A DNA stretch of 64,000 nt from Pelagadaptatus aseana (lineage in GTDB: Bacteria; Pseudomonadota; Gammaproteobacteria; Pseudomonadales; Cellvibrionaceae), in the NCBI GenBank assembly GCA_040365065.1, contig BAABNI010000002.1:124001-188000 (forward strand). Direction: 5' to 3'. Below, piece after piece: positions 51,950 through 60,905 of the stretch. Position 1 is the first letter of the stretch; each line of letters opens with the position of its first letter. The position numbers and the translations under genes are program-made. The notes under the pieces are model-generated. The model was given only the letters and a program-made list of their open reading frames with translations, did no database searches and was not told where the DNA came from.

Positions 51950-52657
51950 TCAGGCTTTGCGGGCCAGAGACCAGAGCTGCACAACAACAGACAACAAGTA
52001 GAAAATAATAAAAACTGCAGCCAACAACACCGGGATATTGGGCATTGGATTAAACAGCAGGCCATGGGGCTGCGAAGGTACCAGAGCGATATCGCGCATG
52101 GATGCCATTTTATAGATCATGATGTCTTTGTAGCTGTCACTGGACACCATGTTGAAAAAATCACGACGACTGCTGTAGCGGAAGATACCCACTTCACCCC
52201 AGTGATCCGCAGCACCGGAGACACCGAGATTCAGAGCATTGGGCAGAGTACTGCTGAGATAGGCGGTGTGGCTGGCATTCCCCAGCAACTCCATAAACAA
52301 TTTTTCATTGTAGAGTCGGTCGGCCTCCTGCACATCGACACCCTCAACACCGGCAATGCCCTCGCGAAAAACCGCCTGTTCACGCCACCGCATCAGATTG
52401 ATCATATAGAAAGGTTTGCCATCGTCCGTTTCGGCAAAGTGGCGCAACTCGGCCAGACTTTGCTTAAGACTGGCTTCCGGTTCACCGTCTGGAATACCCA
52501 CTTCCATCATATGGCGAGTAAAGAGGCTTAAATAACGGTCTACTTCTGCCTCGGTAAGAGGCTGAACTGGTCCGCAGTAGCGCCAGGCCACACCACCCCA
52601 GACAGCCACCAGGCAGACTGCGATAAAGGCATTCACTAACAGTTTGGGCTGGCTCAT
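51950..52657 (-). CDS. DUF1330-like protein flanked by membrane helices (paralogue 2)
   Basis: 235 residues from the ATG at 52657, preceded by GAGGAAAG; a longer frame from 52717 has no site. Helices lie near 8-25 and 205-228. The middle shows DDGKPFYMINLMRWRE, HWGEVGIFRYSSRRDFFNMV and the P-L-T-E-A-E-V-D-R-Y-L start of the soluble part, as in the paralogue at 47752-48423. DUF1330-type domains are small dimeric alpha/beta barrels. Two such membrane-tethered copies in one cluster suggest a paired or sequential role. Confidence 0.75.
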   Translation of the reverse strand: MSQPKLLVNAFIAVCLVAVWGGVAWRYCGPVQPLTEAEVDRYLSLFTRHMMEVGIPDGEPEASLKQSLAELRHFAETDDGKPFYMINLMRWREQAVFREGIAGVEGVDVQEADRLYNEKLFMELLGNASHTAYLSSTLPNALNLGVSGAADHWGEVGIFRYSSRRDFFNMVSSDSYKDIMIYKMASMRDIALVPSQPHGLLFNPMPNIPVLLAAVFIIFYLLSVVVQLWSLARKA

Positions 52658-52801
52658 AGTCTTTCCTCTGTACCGCTTTTTGTTATTTGTGCGGTAAAGA
52701 TTAAGACCCAAGGCCAAAAAGGTCTGGTGCTGAAATCGTTAATTATGGTGAAATTGCGACATTAAAATCAGTCATCAAAGACCAAGCATCACTCTGACTG
52801 A

Positions 52802-53833
52802 CTATCCCCCCAGCAAGCGGCTGCGGTATTGCCCCGGTGGCTCGCCCTGCCAGCTTTTGAATGCCTTGCTGAAGTTACTTTGATCCTGAAAACCCAGCAA
52901 AAAAGCGGTTTCGATCAAGGTCATATTCGGATCCTGCAAATAGTGACAGGCAAGATCCAGTCGCTGTTGCTGCAACAATTCACCAAAACTGGTACCGAGG
53001 GTTTTTAAACGTCGCTGCAGATGTCGAGCGGACATATTCAGCAAGCAGGCTATCTCTTCCTGGGAAGGTGGCCCATCGCTGAGGCGATCAACGATCATTT
53101 TGCAGACCCGGCCAATCAGATTATCTTCACTTAAACGCGCTACCTCAGCCAGCGCCTGTTGTTCACACAAACGTGCCAGCGACGGATCCCAATAGGGGTT
53201 TTGCTGTTGCGCCCTGTCCCAGTCAAGCTCCAGACTGTATTCGCCGAAACCAAAAGTCACAGGGAACGAACAGAGTTTTTGCACATAGTCTTTTAACTCC
53301 GACTCCGGCTCCTCTCTGCCAAAGCACAAGCAGCGGACTACGGAAGCATCAGTGACACCGGATTCAATCAAGTTAAAAATAATCAGAAACGCCGGATCCA
53401 TGGCACCCGGATTGTGTAATACCGGATCCTGCACATCGAAACGCAGAAAAAGCGAATTGTCCTGTCGTTCAAGAACAATATCCACCGCCTCACAAATGAG
53501 TGGAATCAAACGACTCAATCGCTGCAGGGCTTCGTACAATGTGCGGCTGGCCATCATGGCAACAGCCAGAGCTCCGCCCTGTAAAGGGCCCGCATAACGA
53601 GCGATTTCAATACCAATAAAAGGTTTTCCAGTGGCTTGTGCTGCCGCTTCCCACAGAGGTGCGGCATTGGCCAAAAGAAGACGTGCGCCGGGGATGTAGA
53701 CCTGACGAATATCCACACCTGTGAGAGCCAGAATCGCCTTGGCATCATGGCCTTCACGCTGTAAATATTCGACCAGAGGCCGCAACCAGATTGCCAAAAC
53801 GGTGGGCTGATTATTATTCTTTTGCGTATTCAT
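52802..53833 (-). CDS. AraC-family transcriptional regulator
   Basis: A 343-residue regulator with an N-terminal ligand domain of the PF12625 type (Arabinose-binding of AraC family; VEYLQREGHDAKAILALTG) and a C-terminal AraC helix-turn-helix pair (EEIACLLNMSARHLQRRLK, LIETAFLLGFQDQSNFSKAF). It lies at the head of the minus-strand gene series, 145 bases upstream of the DUF1330-like gene, and may control it. A terminator separates it from the monooxygenase gene. Similar regulators control catabolism of steroids and aliphatic compounds. Confidence 0.92.
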   Translation of the reverse strand: MNTQKNNNQPTVLAIWLRPLVEYLQREGHDAKAILALTGVDIRQVYIPGARLLLANAAPLWEAAAQATGKPFIGIEIARYAGPLQGGALAVAMMASRTLYEALQRLSRLIPLICEAVDIVLERQDNSLFLRFDVQDPVLHNPGAMDPAFLIIFNLIESGVTDASVVRCLCFGREEPESELKDYVQKLCSFPVTFGFGEYSLELDWDRAQQQNPYWDPSLARLCEQQALAEVARLSEDNLIGRVCKMIVDRLSDGPPSQEEIACLLNMSARHLQRRLKTLGTSFGELLQQQRLDLACHYLQDPNMTLIETAFLLGFQDQSNFSKAFKSWQGEPPGQYRSRLLGG

Positions 53834-53885
53834 TCGCTCTGCAGTTTGTTACCTGAGTTCTTTATTCAAGCAGAGACATTCAGGA

Positions 53886-53922
53886 AAAACAAAAAAGCCA
53901 CAGAACCTGTCTGTGGCTTTTC
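53886..53922 (-). terminator. Rho-independent terminator after the monooxygenase gene
   Basis: AGCCACAGA (53896-53904) pairs perfectly with TCTGTGGCT (53910-53918), loop ACCTG; on the minus strand the stem is followed by TTTTTGTTTTT. It is 20 bases after the stop codon of the monooxygenase gene. Confidence 0.85.
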
Positions 53923-53942
53923 ATTAATTACCGAGAGGAAAT

Positions 53943-55517
53943 TCAAGCGACCACTTCATCTTTTTTGGTCGAAGATTTGTTCTCGGTCACTTTTTTAGCC
54001 GCCTGTTTTTTTGCCGGTTTTCTGGCAACTTTTTTGGCTGATTTTTTTGCCGCAAACGTCTGGGTGTTGAACGCCGCCATATCCGGCTCCTGCATTTCCT
54101 TCACCCACTGGCCCCAGGTGTATGGCCACAGGATGGGATCGCCATCGCCATCGAGGTACCAACTCTGACAACCGCCGGTCCAGGCGGTATTGGCCATGCC
54201 CTCTTTGATGTACGCCATAAATTCGTCAATGGCTTCGGGTTTGGCCTCCAGCGCATCGTATTCACCCTGACGCCAGCGGCCAATCAGTTTGAGAATGTAA
54301 TCGGTTTGCACTTCACTCATGGCAATCACAGAAAAGTTACCGATGGGCGTATTGGGGCCAAGCATCAAAAAGAAGTTGGGGTAATTCTCCATATTTACCG
54401 AGCGATAGGCTTTGATCTTTTTCTTCCAGGCCTCGTCAATGTGCAGACCATCACGGCCCACCATATTCATCGGGCGCATATAGGCGGTCGGCTTAAACCC
54501 GGTGGACAATACAATCACATCCAGCTCATGTTCAACGCCATCTTTGGTGACAATGCCTTTGTCTGTAATGCTTTCAATACCATCGGTAACCAGATGGGCA
54601 TTGGGCTTTTGAATGGCATCCAAAAAGGTATTATTGATGATCAGGCGCTTACAACCGACTTTATAATCCGGTGTCAGTTTTTTGCGCAGCTCCGGATCCT
54701 TAACCTGTTTTTTCAGGTTACGCTTGACCCATTTCTCCATCACCATACCCTGCACCTTACCCTCACCGGTAACCGCTTTGGTAAAGAACTGCTCAAGGAA
54801 CGCGATGCCGAAACGGTTAAAGGCGCGCTGCAAAGCCGGACTCTTGCGCATCAATTTTTTATGGGTCTCAGAAAACTTGCGATCTTTCAGCGGCAGAATC
54901 CACTGAGGGGTGCGCTGGAACACCGACACCTCGGCCCCGCCATTGATGAGTTCGGGAATGAACTGGGCCGCGGTGGAACCATTGCCAATTACCCCAACGC
55001 GCTTACCCTTCATATCGATGGAGTGATTCCATTCAGCCGAGTGGAACATGGTGCCCTTGAAACTGTCGATACCCTCGATATCAGGTCTGGCCGGATGGTG
55101 CAGAATGCCGGTCGCCGCCACCACAAAATCGGCAATGATGGTGTCGCCCTTGCTGGTTTTTACCGTCCACTTGCCTTCATCGTAAACCGCATCGGTCACA
55201 GACTCATTAAAGCGCACACTCTGGGTCACACCATACTTGTCGGCCACCATCTGGAAGTACTGCTGGATTTCGTCACCGCGGGCAAACAGGTGGCTCCAAT
55301 TGGGATTCGGCTCAAACTTGTAGGTGTAGCTGTAGGAAGGTACATCACAGGCGACACCGGGGTAGGTATTTTCACGCCAGGTGCCGCCGACTTTATCGGC
55401 CTTTTCCAGAATAATGACATCGTTAATGCCCGCTTCACGCAGCTTGATGGTCATCAGAATACCGGTCATTCCGGCGCCAATTACCACTACCTTGGGGTTT
55501 CTCAGTTGTTGAGCCAT
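53943..55517 (-). CDS. Baeyer-Villiger-type flavin monooxygenase with Lys/Ala-rich C-terminal tail
   Basis: 524 residues from the ATG at 55517 (MAQQLRNPKV), with AGAGG upstream. FAD motif VIGAGMTG is at residues 12-19; NADPH motif VIGNGSTAAQ near 176-185. The Baeyer-Villiger fingerprint F-x-G-x3-H-x3-W is present as F153-K-G155-T-M-F-H159-S-A-E-W163, followed by Asn, not the usual Pro or Asp. It inserts oxygen into ketones to make esters or lactones, using NADPH. The last 36 residues (489-524) are histone-like (AAKKSAKKVARKPAKKQAAK), absent in usual family members. It is divergent from an AraC gene and closed by a terminator. Confidence 0.9.
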   Translation of the reverse strand: MAQQLRNPKVVVIGAGMTGILMTIKLREAGINDVIILEKADKVGGTWRENTYPGVACDVPSYSYTYKFEPNPNWSHLFARGDEIQQYFQMVADKYGVTQSVRFNESVTDAVYDEGKWTVKTSKGDTIIADFVVAATGILHHPARPDIEGIDSFKGTMFHSAEWNHSIDMKGKRVGVIGNGSTAAQFIPELINGGAEVSVFQRTPQWILPLKDRKFSETHKKLMRKSPALQRAFNRFGIAFLEQFFTKAVTGEGKVQGMVMEKWVKRNLKKQVKDPELRKKLTPDYKVGCKRLIINNTFLDAIQKPNAHLVTDGIESITDKGIVTKDGVEHELDVIVLSTGFKPTAYMRPMNMVGRDGLHIDEAWKKKIKAYRSVNMENYPNFFLMLGPNTPIGNFSVIAMSEVQTDYILKLIGRWRQGEYDALEAKPEAIDEFMAYIKEGMANTAWTGGCQSWYLDGDGDPILWPYTWGQWVKEMQEPDMAAFNTQTFAAKKSAKKVARKPAKKQAAKKVTENKSSTKKDEVVA

Positions 55518-55693
55518 GTTCAGCCTCTTATCTTTGTATTCTTTGGATTTCATTTGTTGGCTTCAGCCAGTAAATCCAGTCTAAGAGAATAAAAAACTGT
55601 TCAGAATGTGGTCAGGGGCCATAGATTTGTGAATTTCGGCCAACTGCATTAACCTTATCAGCAAATAATAATGACGCATCTACGGCCCTCGCC

Positions 55694-56716
55694 ATGAATC
55701 ACAAATCGCCGCCCATATCCCATCACATCAAAGGCATCAGTCCGGTTCTGTCGGTAATGCAATCCATGGGGCTGGATTCGGAAGCCTGTCTGGACAATAC
55801 CGGCATCTCCCAAACCATGCTGTCTGATCCTGAGGCCGGTATAACTCTGGAGCAGGAATTTCAGTTTTACCGTAACATTCTGACGATCAGTGACGACCCA
55901 CTGATCGGCCTGAAACTCGGTGAAATCTTCCGGCCTGAAGCTTATGGCCTGTATGGCTACGCCATACTCAGTGCCAAAACCCTGAGAGAATCTCTGCAAC
56001 TGGCGGCCGAAATGGGCACCCTGAATTTCAGCCACTACCGCTTTCTGATTCAGGAAGACAACAACAAGACTTATATCGCTTTTACTCCACAGTACGCCCT
56101 GCCCCCCGACCTGATTCAAATTTACAGCGACCGTGACATTCAGGCCGCCATTACTGCTAGCCAGTACTTGCAGGGTATTGCAATCAAACCCCGTTTTGTC
56201 TATCTGATCCACAACGACCTAAGCCAGCTGTCAGCCTATCAGGACTACTTTGAGTGCCCGGTCATTCTCGGACACCATCAAAACGAGCTGCATTTCGACC
56301 GGGCTCTGCTGGATACACCATTACCCAAGCACGATATGGAGACCTCTCGCTACTTCCAGGATCAATGTCAGCTTTTACTGGAAAAGCTGGGCGGTAAAAG
56401 CTCACTGATTGAATCGGTTCGGGAACTGTTGATTGCCTCTCCCGGGCAGTTCCCATCCATTGAGGATGTCGCCGCCAAGCTCAATTATTCCGTCAGAAGT
56501 CTGAGAAGACATTTGGATGGCGAGGGCAGCAGCTACCGCCAGCTGCTTAATGAGATTCGCAATCAGCTGGCCCAGGAATATTTGGCGACCAACATGTCCA
56601 TAGAACAGATTGCCGAATTACTGGGTTATACGGAGCCGGGAAATTTTTCTCATGCGTTCAAACGCTGGCATGGCCTGTCTCCAAAACAGTATCGCCAGAA
56701 AAATCTCAGCAATTAG
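55694..56716 (+). CDS. AraC-family transcriptional regulator (divergent from monooxygenase)
   Basis: A 340-residue protein, related in layout to the regulator at 52802-53833: PF12625-type N-terminal domain (LGLKLGEIFRPEAYGLYGYA) and C-terminal AraC domain (IEDVAAKLNYSVRSLRRHLD, IEQIAELLGYTEPGNFSHAF). It is divergent from the monooxygenase gene across 176 bases and is its probable regulator. Effector unknown. Confidence 0.92.
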   Translation: MNHKSPPISHHIKGISPVLSVMQSMGLDSEACLDNTGISQTMLSDPEAGITLEQEFQFYRNILTISDDPLIGLKLGEIFRPEAYGLYGYAILSAKTLRESLQLAAEMGTLNFSHYRFLIQEDNNKTYIAFTPQYALPPDLIQIYSDRDIQAAITASQYLQGIAIKPRFVYLIHNDLSQLSAYQDYFECPVILGHHQNELHFDRALLDTPLPKHDMETSRYFQDQCQLLLEKLGGKSSLIESVRELLIASPGQFPSIEDVAAKLNYSVRSLRRHLDGEGSSYRQLLNEIRNQLAQEYLATNMSIEQIAELLGYTEPGNFSHAFKRWHGLSPKQYRQKNLSN

Positions 56717-56864
56717 ACACAGCCATAGCGATAATTTTTACCGCAACAGTATCTGCAAACGATGATAACTCAGACCATCAACAATCTGCATTTGGCATCA
56801 TTGAACTGACGGTCGGCTATAGTGTCGGAGCGCTTAACCAACCACGCCAGCCAATCGTCATGAT

Positions 56865-58616
56865 ATGAAGCCCAATATTCGCCCATTTATGCCCTGCTCC
56901 GGCTGGCTCCCTGAATACAGCCGTCAGTTATTACTGAAGGACACCATTGCCTCTGCCAGCATCAGTGCCCTGATGATCCCTCAAGCCATGGCCTATGCGA
57001 TGCTGGCCGGCTTACCCCCGCAACTGGGCCTTTATGCCTGTATTTTGCCGCTGCTGGCCTACAGCTTCTGGGGCAGCAGTGGGGCATTGTCAATCGGGCC
57101 TTTTGCCATCACATCGATTATGACGGCCGCTGCCCTGAGTCAGTTGTTCCCACTCGACAGTTACAGCCTCGACGACCGGATTGTGGCAGCCGCGCTGCTG
57201 GCACTGCTGAGTGGTTTGTTATTAATCACAGCAGGTGTGCTACGGCTGGGGTTTCTGACCAACTTCATCAGCTTGCCAGTGGTCAGCGGGTTTATTTCTG
57301 CCTCGGCTCTGATCATTGCCGCCAGTCAATTCAGCAACATCATCGGTATGCCGACTGTTGATTCGGAGGATTGGCCACACAGTTACGAGCTGAGTCAGGT
57401 GCTGGTTACCATCAATCCAATCACACTGGCGGTAAGTGGCATCAGTCTGGCTGGGTTGATTTTGCTACCTCGCTTACTCAAGGCCGGCCTGCCCAAAATC
57501 GGCGTCACATCCACCACGACAGCCACTGTGGCGAAATGTTCGCCTCTTGTCGTGCTGGCGATTGCCACCGGGAGCAGTGCCTACTGGGATTGGCATCAGC
57601 TTGGTCTGGCGGTAGTGGGCGACATTCCCTCCGGGTTACCGGACATCCGACTGCCAGACTGGCATCACTCAGACTGGTCCGAGTCACTCTGGTCTGAGCT
57701 GCTGAAGTCGGCGGCACTGATCAGCATCATCGGTTACATCAGCGCCCTGTCAACGGCTCAGCTGTTTGCGGCCAAGCAACGTCAGCGTATCAACCCCAAT
57801 CGCGAAGCCGTCAGTCTGGGCGCTGCCAATCTGGCCTCCAGCGTATCCGGGGCCTTTCCCGTAGCAGCGAGCCTGTCCCGCTCGGCGGTCGCGTTTAATG
57901 CCGGAGCCGCGACCCCTGCAGCCAGTGCCATCACAGCCATCGCCATTGCACTGGCCACCTGCTTTTTGCCCCCCTATTTTTATCATCTGCCCATTGCCAG
58001 CCTGGCGGCACTGATTCTATTGACGGTGACCTCACTGGTGGATATCGACGCCATGCGCCGATGCTGGCACTACAGTCGCAAAGACTTTGCTGCGCTAGCC
58101 GCGACCTTTGCCATCACTCTGGCAGGAAGTATTGAACAGGGATTGATTACAGGGATCCTGCTGTCGATAGGCCTGCATCTGTACCGCTCCAGTCACCCCC
58201 ACAGCGCTGTTATGGGGCTGATTCCCGGCACCCATCACTTTCGCAACATCGAGCGCCACGAGGTAATCACCGATTCCGGGCTGATCATCTACCGAATCGA
58301 TGCCAGCCTCTATTTTGCCAATACCGCGTTTCTGCAGGATCAGGCCAACCGGTTGGTGGCCCGCTACCCAGAGGCAAAACATCTGTTGCTTGTTTGCTCT
58401 GCCATTAACGACATTGATGCCAGTGCGATGGAGGGATTGATCACCCTCAACGATCAGCTCTACAACGCTGGAATTCGTTTGCACTTATCCGAGGTAAAAG
58501 GTCCGATCATGGATCGCTTTCAGCACAGCTCCCTGCCGCACAATCTGCACGGAGAGATCTTTCTCGACACCTATGATGCGTGGAGTAAATTAACCGGCAG
58601 AGGCAACACACATTGA
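56865..58616 (+). CDS. SulP-family anion transporter with STAS domain
   Basis: A 583-residue protein with about eleven membrane helices. The N-terminal SulP pattern is clear: LLKDTIASASISALMIPQAM, AYAMLAGLPPQLGLYA and GALSIGPFAITSIM. The STAS domain (about 445-560) includes IIYRIDASLYFANT and VCSAINDIDASAMEGL. It may carry sulfate, bicarbonate or an organic acid; residues alone do not settle the substrate. It does not overlap neighbours: 148 bases upstream and 204 downstream hold no gene. Confidence 0.93.
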   Translation: MKPNIRPFMPCSGWLPEYSRQLLLKDTIASASISALMIPQAMAYAMLAGLPPQLGLYACILPLLAYSFWGSSGALSIGPFAITSIMTAAALSQLFPLDSYSLDDRIVAAALLALLSGLLLITAGVLRLGFLTNFISLPVVSGFISASALIIAASQFSNIIGMPTVDSEDWPHSYELSQVLVTINPITLAVSGISLAGLILLPRLLKAGLPKIGVTSTTTATVAKCSPLVVLAIATGSSAYWDWHQLGLAVVGDIPSGLPDIRLPDWHHSDWSESLWSELLKSAALISIIGYISALSTAQLFAAKQRQRINPNREAVSLGAANLASSVSGAFPVAASLSRSAVAFNAGAATPAASAITAIAIALATCFLPPYFYHLPIASLAALILLTVTSLVDIDAMRRCWHYSRKDFAALAATFAITLAGSIEQGLITGILLSIGLHLYRSSHPHSAVMGLIPGTHHFRNIERHEVITDSGLIIYRIDASLYFANTAFLQDQANRLVARYPEAKHLLLVCSAINDIDASAMEGLITLNDQLYNAGIRLHLSEVKGPIMDRFQHSSLPHNLHGEIFLDTYDAWSKLTGRGNTH

Positions 58617-58820
58617 TCTGTCAGAAAAACACATGACGAGAGAGTCTGTTCGACTAACCTATGACTAAATCTGTTTAAGTATTGCGGAAATTCCCATAAA
58701 CCAAATGCGGTTTTTCACAGTCTATTCGGGCAGTAATTTAGCTTGTTTGCCCGGAGGCAGATCGTCTATAAATATAGAGGTCTGCGACTCACCTATTCAA
58801 TATTCGCCCAGGGAGGCCAC

Positions 58821-59819
58821 ATGTCAGCACGTGAGCAAATCGAGAAACTTCAACAACTGATGCGCGCCTCGATTATTGGCCAGGAAACCGTGGTTCAGCG
58901 GCTCGTAATTGCGTTGCTGTGTAACGGCAACGTTCTGGTTGAAGGTTTGCCTGGTCTGGCAAAGACCCGCGCCGTCAAGAGCATGGCCAATAATATGGAA
59001 GCGGATTTTAACCGCATCCAATTTACCCCGGATCTGCTGCCCTCAGACGTCACCGGTACCGAGGTCTATCACCAGACCGCTTCCGGTGGTGAATTTCACT
59101 TTGAGGCAGGCCCCATTTTCGCCAATCTGGTATTGGCCGATGAAATCAACCGGGCCCCGGCCAAAGTCCAGGCGGCGCTCCTTGAAGCCATGGAAGAGCG
59201 TCAGGTTACGGTTGCCGGCACCTCCCATAAATTACCGCCACTGTTTATGGTCATGGCAACGCAAAACCCGGTGGAACAGGAAGGCACCTACCCATTGCCA
59301 GAAGCCCAGATGGATCGCTTTATCATGCACGTTCTGATCGAGTACCCACCCGTGGAAGACGAAGTTCTGGTGATTCAACTGGTGCGCAATGAAGAAATTG
59401 CCGCGGCCGAGCTGGGTGCTGAGAAGCCGAAAAAGTCAGCCAAAAGCGACAGTGAACTGGTGCCTCAGCAAGCCGTTTTCGATGCCCGCCGAGAAATCGC
59501 CGCGGTCAACGTGGCTCCGGCCATGGAACGCTATATGGCCGATCTGGTTTACGCCACCCGCACCCCGGAAGTCTACAGCGAGGAACTGGCCCAGTGGATC
59601 GATGTGGGTGCCAGCCCGCGTGCGTCTCTGGCTCTGGATAAAACCAGCCGCGCCCACGCCTGGCTGGCTGGTCGTGATTATGTCGACCCGCAAGACATTC
59701 GCGCGATCATTCACGATGTCCTGCGGCATCGCCTGTCCCTGAGCTATGCCGCCGTCGGCCAGGGAGTTTCTGCCGACAAGGTGATCGATACCATTGTTGA
59801 ATTGGTTGCGCTGCCCTGA
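58821..59819 (+). CDS. MoxR-type AAA+ ATPase
   Basis: 332 residues from the ATG at 58821, with GGGAGG five bases upstream; an earlier frame from 58743 lacks a site. Walker A GLPGLAKT at 42-49, Walker B LVLADEINRAPAKVQ, sensor MATQNPVEQEGTYPLPEAQM and the C-terminal lid all match MoxR. MoxR ATPases act as chaperones for VWA-domain partners, several of which follow in this operon. Confidence 0.95.
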   Translation: MSAREQIEKLQQLMRASIIGQETVVQRLVIALLCNGNVLVEGLPGLAKTRAVKSMANNMEADFNRIQFTPDLLPSDVTGTEVYHQTASGGEFHFEAGPIFANLVLADEINRAPAKVQAALLEAMEERQVTVAGTSHKLPPLFMVMATQNPVEQEGTYPLPEAQMDRFIMHVLIEYPPVEDEVLVIQLVRNEEIAAAELGAEKPKKSAKSDSELVPQQAVFDARREIAAVNVAPAMERYMADLVYATRTPEVYSEELAQWIDVGASPRASLALDKTSRAHAWLAGRDYVDPQDIRAIIHDVLRHRLSLSYAAVGQGVSADKVIDTIVELVALP

Positions 59820-59870
59820 ATACCTCAGGCATGAATAGCCACCATTAACCGAATCAATCAGGACTATCCC

Positions 59871-60854
59871 ATGCGTGATTATGCTGCCAGAGGCCGCAGC
59901 GGAGTTCCGGAAGCCCCTCACACTCAAGAGGCAACCGACACTCGCATCCATGTCGACCAGACTCACCTGATGAGCCTGGAAGGTCAGGCGCGTCGCATGA
60001 CCTTGTTACCGAGGCAACCGGCCCACAGTATTCTTAATGGTCGTCATGCTTCCCGCCTGCGAGGCCGCGGCCTTAATTTCGAAGAACTGCGTGGCTATCT
60101 GCCGGGAGACGATTCACGCACCATCGACTGGAAGGTGACCGCCCGCACCGGCAAACCTCACGTCCGCGTCTACACCGAAGAACGCGATCGCCCCACCCTG
60201 CTGGTGGTGGATCAGCGCATGGCGATGTACTTCGGCACCCAACTGAATATGAAGTCCGTGACGGCGGCCGAAGCCGCCACCATTGCCGCCTTTACCACCC
60301 TCAATCAGGGCGATCGCATTGGCTGCATCCTGTTCGATGACAACGAATTAGTTGAGCTGCGGCCACTGCAGAGCCGCTCCAATATCGATCGCATGGTCGA
60401 TGCCATGGCTCGTATGAATTGCGCCATGAACCCCAATGTGATTCCCGGCGACCCCATGCCCCTGAATAAGCCTCTGGAAGCGGCAGCACGGATTGCCAAA
60501 AGCAACCATCTGGTGATGGTTGTCAGTGATTTTGACGATATTGATGACCAGACCGAGCAACTGCTGACCGGAATCGCCCAACACAACGATTTACTGCTGT
60601 TTCTGGTGACCGACCCGGTGGCCCACTCACTTGCCGAAGACTGGAATGTGGTGATCTCCGACGGCGAGCTGCAGAGCCTGCTCAACACCACAGATCCGGT
60701 CAAACGCGCCGCCATTGCAGAGTTCACCGAGGAGCGCCTGGCCTACATTCACGGCTGGCAGGAACGTCTGGGCGTCCCCGTCTTACCACTCAGTGCAGGC
60801 CAACCCACCCTGCCCCAGATACAAGCCCTGCTGGGGTATAGGCAACAGCCATGA
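59871..60854 (+). CDS. DUF58-domain protein
   Basis: A 327-residue protein with the DUF58 signature GRGLNFEELRGYLPGDDSRT and IDWKVTARTGKPHVR, and a VWA-like second half (LLVVDQRMAMYFG with no complete MIDAS). The gene follows moxR by 51 bases in the usual MoxR-DUF58-DUF4381-VWA-VWA order. DUF58 proteins are presumed partners of the ATPase. The stop codon overlaps the first ATG of the next gene. Confidence 0.94.
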   Translation: MRDYAARGRSGVPEAPHTQEATDTRIHVDQTHLMSLEGQARRMTLLPRQPAHSILNGRHASRLRGRGLNFEELRGYLPGDDSRTIDWKVTARTGKPHVRVYTEERDRPTLLVVDQRMAMYFGTQLNMKSVTAAEAATIAAFTTLNQGDRIGCILFDDNELVELRPLQSRSNIDRMVDAMARMNCAMNPNVIPGDPMPLNKPLEAAARIAKSNHLVMVVSDFDDIDDQTEQLLTGIAQHNDLLLFLVTDPVAHSLAEDWNVVISDGELQSLLNTTDPVKRAAIAEFTEERLAYIHGWQERLGVPVLPLSAGQPTLPQIQALLGYRQQP

Positions 60855-60905
60855 GCCTTGAAACAACAGCCATGAGCGGTGAAGCAGCAGCCATGAGCGG
60901 AGAAG
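60843..60905 (+). repeat. Three 21-base tandem repeats across the start of the DUF4381 gene
   Basis: Units 60843-60863, 60864-60884 and 60885-60905 share CAACAGCCATGAGC and each carries an in-frame ATG preceded by the same eight bases. The first unit includes the DUF58 stop codon. The DNA consensus is the same as in the GST gene at 51752-51877 on the opposite strand. Confidence 0.85.

Noticed and set aside
54306..55592. Long open frame (428 codons) on the plus strand opposite the monooxygenase gene
   Set aside because: The minus-strand frame has clear flavoenzyme motifs; the plus frame is a low-complexity shadow with no motif, ribosome site or neighbours.
52802..56716. Two AraC regulators as a recent duplication
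   Set aside because: They share domain layout but little detailed sequence; they are distinct family members and not a local duplication.
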